Assembly: GCF_032854445.1 (NCBI RefSeq)
Contig: NC_088302.1
Coordinates: forward strand, 4,397,338 to 4,461,337
DNA: 64,000 bases
Direction: 5' to 3'
Source of the DNA: Liolophura sinensis
Taxonomy: Eukaryota; Mollusca; Polyplacophora; Chitonida; Chitonidae
Below, piece by piece: positions 58,491 to 64,000 of this stretch. Under the pieces are notes generated by a model that ran no database searches, was not told where the DNA came from, and was given only the letters and a program-made list of their open reading frames with translations. Position 1 is the stretch's first letter. Each line of letters opens with the position of its first letter. The position numbers and the translations under genes were made by a program.

Positions 58491-59935
58491 GTAAGTATGA
58501 TTCTTACTAAGTATTAGGTATACATACTAGTACCAAAAATACATGAATTTCGGTACTTAAATTTACACACACCATACTCAACCAAAAATCTTAACCACCA
58601 AATAATCAGGTTATGTGCCTTCACCTTTGCTCCAATATCGAGTGGAAAGCGGTTATAAAATATCAGAGAGAAGTTGGAAGCATGTAGGACAGTTAACTGC
58701 CAAATGAATTTAACTGAAAAAAATGATGACAGTGTGTGTAATTATAGACAGGCCTATATCTTACATGTAGAAATAATAGGAAATAACCTACTTCATTTCA
58801 TAGAAGAACTTATAACTTTTAAGCACTTTTAAAATTCATTCATTAGATCACAATTCATTGATAAGTTGGTCGATACAGTTATTAATTTCTAAAATAAGTA
58901 ATTTGACTTGCTACAACTAGTAGACTCTTGACCAATGATCCAGGTCACCTCTGCGAATACATCTCTCATTGTTTCAGCTGTCTTTTAAGTAAAAATGTTT
59001 GTCAGGTACCTGGCATAGGCCTGTGGTTTGCACCAGGCACTTCAGTTGCCTACACCCATAAACCGGACAGTTGCCCATATAAAATGAAAAATGTTTGGTC
59101 ACAGCATTGAACACCAATCTATCAATCCATCGGTGGTTCACCGGAACTGATTTTTGAATAAAATTAGGTCCACAGCTTCAAATTGTGTAGTTTGAAATCC
59201 GGTTCAAAGAGGATCTTACTCCATGGATATGATTTGCATGGTTCATACACATGTATGGTATATAAATTATCTGAATTTGCTTGTTATCTTTATCACTGTA
59301 AGGACAGGACAACGGGTACACAAAATATGTCGGCAACTAAGCTGTGACCTAGTTTCTCACCAGATTTCCTGCAAATCTAAACAGTGACAGGTGTACTGTA
59401 AACATTATGTAAGAAATGTTTACACTGGTCTTTCACACAACATTGATGCACTCCTATATCCTCAGTCCACAGCCAGATTGTCTCTGGCGTTTTGTGTCAC
59501 AACAACATTTGTTAATTGAGAGATAGCCAGATGCACTTGTGGCACAGCTTCTGTGGACAAAATGTTGCAGGGTTCGTGTGGTAAAGCAGTTGTTGACATT
59601 GATGAATGTTTGTGTTGAGGTGAACGGAATAGCTTAAGCTGTAAATCATCATTTAAAAAAGTGTTAGTGATGCTGCTTTAGGCCTGGGTTGGACATGGAG
59701 CTCGGATCAAGAAGTGGACCATAGCAAAAGCTTTGATTTGTCTGACTTTGAAGTCAGTTCCATTCATTTCACCAATTAGTGGCCACATGTGTTTACACAT
59801 CAGTCAGGAGAACGTTTGATTTGCCTAAAGTCGGCGATTGTTGTTTTGCATTTACACTGATGAAGATGATGGATTAAACTTAGGCGTACTAATTTAGGCC
59901 ACCAAAATTGTCAGATCCGAAAAAAGCCAACCTTA
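58491..59935 (+). other. First intron of the transporter gene
   Basis: Begins GTAAGTATG. AT-rich, with one decayed SINE-like piece near 58990-59110 (GTTTGCACCAGGCACTTCAG, then ACCCATAAACCGG). No exon supported. Confidence 0.6.
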
Positions 59936-59937
59936 AT

Positions 59938-60270
59938 TTTTTTATTTGATTAGTGCTTTACGCTGTACTCAAGAATAATTCACTTATCAACGTCAAGCAT
60001 TATGGTGGGAGGAAATCAGACAGAGCCCCGCGGTAACTCACGAGCATCCACAGGTTGCTGGCAGACCTTCCCACTTACGACCGGAGCAGAAGCCAGCATG
60101 TCCAGCAGTGGAGCCGGCTTGTGTAGGTCACCTTTTTTTTGGTAGTATAAGCGTCTAAACCAAAGAGGAAGCCAGCATAAGCTGCACTTGAACTTACAGT
60201 TACTGCATTGGTGAGAGGCTCCTGGGTCATTGTGCTGCACTAGCACACAATCCACTAGACCACAAAATGA
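59938..60270 (-). mobile_element. SINE, family 1, with internal duplication or insert
   Basis: Inverted tail (GATTAGTGCTTTACGCTG) to head region (CTGCACTAGCACACAATCC). The block AGAAGCCAGCAT / AGGAAGCCAGCAT occurs twice, about 80 bp apart, around a T-run, which suggests a rearranged or composite copy. Confidence 0.78.
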
Positions 60271-61010
60271 GAGGTTCCACATCAAATAATGATAAACTGA
60301 CAATATATGGGAGAATGGAAAGCACTCTCTACTTTAGTAGACAGATGCATACTAATACAATGCCAATTGCATGTTTGTCTGAAATAATTAAAGAGCCTGG
60401 GTTACAAGCGACCATTCATGAAGCCACACATCACATATATCAGTAATTTTGGTACAGGGCAAATAGGCGGCTGGTGTCATGCTAACCTTTGGCGGAGTGC
60501 CTCTCAAGATCTGCTTAGTCAGATGTTCCACTGTGGTCACATGACCACACACCTCCCCTCACACCCCCCTGATGTTATTACAGACATGTAGGGACCCCTG
60601 TTCTTGTTTAGAAACTGACACTGAGTGAAATCCAACACCAGTCAAGTTCACATGTACATGTAGGGGGTGCCAGTGTATGTATAGCTGCATTTCCTTCTAA
60701 AGTATACAAATACAGAAACAGTTCCTCTGTCCCTTACCAAAGATGAAGATTCTGTTTGAAATTAAATTGTTCAGGGCTATTCGCCGGTGAAATGCCAAGT
60801 GCTACCCTTTAGGAAGCACATACAGCTGCATGCATACATTATGGCATACATGGCCACTATGGTTTGGATTTGTGAGACATTCTTGGCTACAGCATCTGTT
60901 TTTGTTTTATACTTATTTGTACTTACATAATACATGTAGATTATTCAGGGTTGAATGCATTGCCAGTTACAGTGCACTTCATGGCTTGGAGGCCATGACT
61001 GAGGGTTTAA
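60271..61010. other. No feature recognised (intron)
   Basis: Short frames only. Confidence 0.5.
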
Positions 61011-61014
61011 CACG

Positions 61015-61250
61015 CCACCGTGACACAGTGACCCAGGAGCCTATCACTAGTGCTGTGGCTGTGAGTTCAAGTCCAGCTCATGCTGGCTTTTTCTCTGGCC
61101 GTACATGGGAAGGTCTCAACAACCTGCAGAAGATCGTGGGTTTTCCTCGAGCTCTGCCTGGTTTCCTCCCACCATAAATGCTGGCCGTCATCGTATAAGT
61201 GAAAATATTCTTGAGTTCAGCGTAAAATGAAAGTCAAATAAATAAATTAA
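61015..61250 (+). mobile_element. SINE, family 1, diverged
   Basis: GTGAGTTCAAGTCCAGCTC, then GGAAGGTCTCAACAACCTGC and TTGAGTTCAGCGTAAAAT. The head is degenerate. Confidence 0.85.
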
Positions 61251-61639
61251 TGCTTCTGCTACTGCTTCCATGAATACGTAGATGACAATTGACCTCTCTG
61301 TATACATGGTACAGACATAAGCATACTTTATTACTCATGTTGAAATTGTCCAGTGAATTTATGAAGGTCTAACAGCTAATTGCCTACATGTACATATGGA
61401 ACTGTGTAGGTTGTTGTCCCACATATACCCTGTACATGTGCACGTGCTGATTACCTTCTTTAGGAACACAGTATATTATACTGATCAAAGTGTCTTTCCT
61501 ATGAAGACACTCTATCATTTCAGTGAGGAACTCATATATTAAGTCTCTCTGGTCTGCTCTGTCCCAAGGGTTGTAGGCGATCAATTAAATGATAGGTCAA
61601 GTAGTTGTGTGAGTGTAGGGGAAAAGTGTTGTCAGTGTC

Positions 61640-62750
61640 GGTGTCCGAGCAAGTGTTTTTGTTTGGGCGAGTTGAGTAAGGTGTTTTGTTTGGGCGAGTT
61701 GAGTAAGGTGTTTTGTTTGGGAGAGTTGAGTAAGGTGTTTTGTTTGCATCAGTTGAGTAAGGTGTTTTGTTTGGGAGAGTTGAGTAAGGGGTTTTGTTTG
61801 GGAGAGTTGAGTAAGGGGTTTTGTTTGGGCGAGTTGAGTAAGGTGTTTTGTTTGGGCAAGTTGTGCAAGGGGTTTTGTTTGGGCGAGTTGAGTAAGCTTT
61901 TTTGTTTGGGTCGGTTGAGTAAGGTGTTTTGTTTGGGAGAGTTGAGTAAGGGGTTTTGTTTGGGCGAGTTGAGTAAGGTGTTTTGTTTGGGCGAGTTGAG
62001 TAAGGTTTTTGTTTGGGCGAGTTGAGTAAGGTGTTTTGTTTGGGCAGGTTGAGTAAGGTTTTTTGTTTGGGCAGGTTGAGTAAGGTTTTTTGTTTGGGTG
62101 AGTTGAGTAAGGTTTTTTGTTTGCGTCAGTTGAGTAAGGTTTTTTGTTTGCGTCAGTTGAGGAAGGTTTTTTGTTTGGGTCAGTTGAGTAAGGTGTTTTG
62201 TTTGAGCAAGTTGTGTAAGGTTTTTGCTTGGGTAAGTTAAGTAAGGTTTTTTTGTTTGGGTGAGTTGAGTAAAGTTTTTTGTTTGCGTCAGATGGGTAAG
62301 GTTTTTGTTTGGGCAAGTTGAGTAAGGTTTTTTGTTGGCGTCAGTTAAAAGGTTTTTTGTTCGCATCAGTTGAGTAAGGTTTTTTGTTTGGGTGAGTTGA
62401 GTAAGGTTTTTTGTTTGGGCGAGTTGAGTAAGGTTTTTTGTTTGCGTCAGTTGAGTAAGATTTTTTGTTTGGACGAGTTCAGGAAGGTTTTTTGTTTGGG
62501 CGAGTTGAGTAAGGTTTTTCGTTTGGGAGAGTTGAGTAAGGTTTTTTGTTTGCGTCAGTTGAGAAAGGTTTTTTGTTTGGGCGAGTTGAGTAAGGTTTTT
62601 TGTTTGAGCGAGTTGAGTAAGCTTTTTTGTTTGGGCGAGTTGAATAAGGTTTTTTGTTTGGGTCAGTTGAGTAAGCTTTTTTTGTTAGGTTGGTTGGGTA
62701 AGCTTTTGCGTTTGGGTCAGTTGAGTAAGGTTTTATCTTTGGGTATCTAA
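61640..62750 (+). repeat. Minisatellite, 27-bp unit, about 41 copies
   Basis: The unit GAGTTGAGTAAGGTGTTTTG plus TTTGGGC is strongly G/T-rich on the plus strand. Because 27 is a multiple of three, long frames run through both strands (nine-residue repeats GELSKVFCL and TQLAQTKHL). These follow from the repeat and are not taken as genes. It lies in the presumed first intron of the transporter gene. Confidence 0.95.
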
Positions 62751-63541
62751 GCTTTACAGATTTCACATCACTTTATGGAACTTGGTGGGAATGATGAACA
62801 TGATTTGGACATTTACTCATTTTGATTATAAATTAGGAATGTTTGCATTTTTAGCCATTACTTTTCAATTTTGTTGGCCAGGGTAAGGTTTTAGGTTTGG
62901 GTCAGATATTCCAGTTTTAACATCATCTGAACAGGATTGGGTATTTACTCGTTCTGAATTATTAAGGATATTTGTATTTTTGATAAACATGCCTTGATGG
63001 TGTACACATATGTATTTTTATATTTGATTTTTTTAAAATCCAAATTACTTTGTTTTGTACTTTCATTTTATTCACTGTAAATGTGTATTTGGTATAAGGG
63101 TTTATGTTGGTCAGCTACAGCATTACAGCTTTCACTGCATATTCAACCCCAGTTAAGTGCAACTCTCTTGTTCACTTTAAACATGGTCTACACTTCAACC
63201 TTCTCACCAAGAAGACGCTACCTACTCAATATGAATTTAAATGTCCTGTCAAATTAGGCTGCCATTTTAACTTAGGACATTACTGGCAAGCTGTCAGATT
63301 TCTCATAACTCTTGTTAATGAAATATTATAAAAAAATTTGTCACTCTGCTTCTTTTCACATCTGGGTGTTTGATCAGTGTTGGACAAATGAACAAATGAC
63401 ATGCGCAGATATTAGGGATCATTGCCCCTAAGATTGTTGATCATTAAGAGGTTAAGACACTACTATGTCAGACTTTATTTTTTATCCATGGTTAAGTTGT
63501 TCATTTTGCCTGAAATATCTTCGCAAAAATATGTCAACATA

Positions 63542-63544
<3 letters not shown>
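62751..63544. other. No feature recognised (intron)
   Basis: AT-rich, short frames only. Confidence 0.5.

Positions 63545-63594
<50 letters not shown>
63545..63594. repeat. (TA)n microsatellite
   Basis: About 24 TA dinucleotides. Confidence 0.97.
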
Positions 63595-63599
<5 letters not shown>

Positions 63600-64000
63600 C
63601 TGTCTGTGATGTTGTGTTCGTCACAAATTGCTTGAATCGCCAAGCATGGAATAAAACGTGTGACGTGTCTATTTTGTATGAACTTGGAACCCTTCTATCT
63701 CCACATTATGGTATTGCTCATGAATGTTCATGCTGCATTCAATTTCGTAGTTCAGGTCAAAATGAAACCATAAAGAAAATTGATCATTGCGTTAGACCGG
63801 AAAATCACAACATACTGAAAGTGGCATTCTCTGAAAGTGCACAAGTCATTGGAGGATAAGAACAGAAAGTTCAATTTGAATTGCTTAAGCCAAAAATTTG
63901 TGGTGGTTCTCCTGCATAGTCTCTTTAATGAAGTTCTTGCCCCAGGCAAGCAGTGGCTATCCCAAAAAATTTCGAAGGAGTGATTAAGAAGTAGAAGAGT
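63595..64000. other. No gene recognised
   Basis: An open frame runs across part of this segment (NHNILKVAFSESAQ) but starts in the microsatellite region and has no family resemblance or splice support that I can see. Confidence 0.4.

Noticed and set aside
61597-62366. Frames of about 200-240 residues on the minus strand
   Set aside because: Produced by a 27-bp repeat read in frame; no start context, composition or domain supports a protein.
63422-63859. 145-residue plus-strand frame as a later transporter exon
   Set aside because: It runs through a TA microsatellite and shows no SLC7 sequence or credible splice sites.

Overview
The window looks like nuclear DNA of an animal, most likely a lophotrochozoan and probably a mollusc. 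The one clear host gene is an intron-containing SLC7-type transporter. Most of the rest is tRNA-derived SINEs, LINEs, minisatellites, a Polinton fossil and a solo LTR. The phylum is placed from my memory of the SINE families, not from a search.

1-16.2 kb is a tandem array with a unit of about 815 bp. Each unit carries one tRNA-Glu(TTC) sequence on the minus strand plus a spacer with an internal 170-bp duplication. One tRNA copy looks intact; the others carry changes from mild to severe. Two LINEs of Tx1/L1-like type (APE endonuclease, RT, CCHC-knuckle ORF1) interrupt the array, both in the tRNA sense direction. The first (2647-7847) is young and sits between perfect 51-bp direct repeats. The second (11505-15955) is old and splits a tRNA-Glu copy at its anticodon arm. 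A LINE lineage that prefers tRNA-gene arrays is the most interesting hypothesis here.

16.2-21.5 kb has no gene I recognise. It holds three minisatellites, a SINE with perfect target duplications and a 630-bp foldback element.

21.5-52 kb is a duplicated, decaying region with minus-strand exons of PAN/apple-like and F5/8C (discoidin)-like type, suggesting a lectin-like or extracellular protein family. Copy X (about 21.6-38.3 kb) is inflated by a 7.1-kb Polinton/Maverick fossil, SINEs and a solo LTR. The second copy (about 42.5-52.1 kb) contains a later 3.7-kb tandem duplication (Y and Z). Insertions present in one copy and absent in another give several empty-site proofs and a relative timeline. 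An I-group-like LINE with RNase H (39.1-42.5 kb) lies between the two large copies. Minisatellites here repeatedly contain splice-site-like motifs in the sense of the host exons.

52-64 kb holds more SINEs, a 44-bp and a 27-bp minisatellite, and the first coding exon of an SLC7 light-chain amino-acid transporter (58031-58490, plus strand) ending at a consensus donor. Its later exons were not found in the window.
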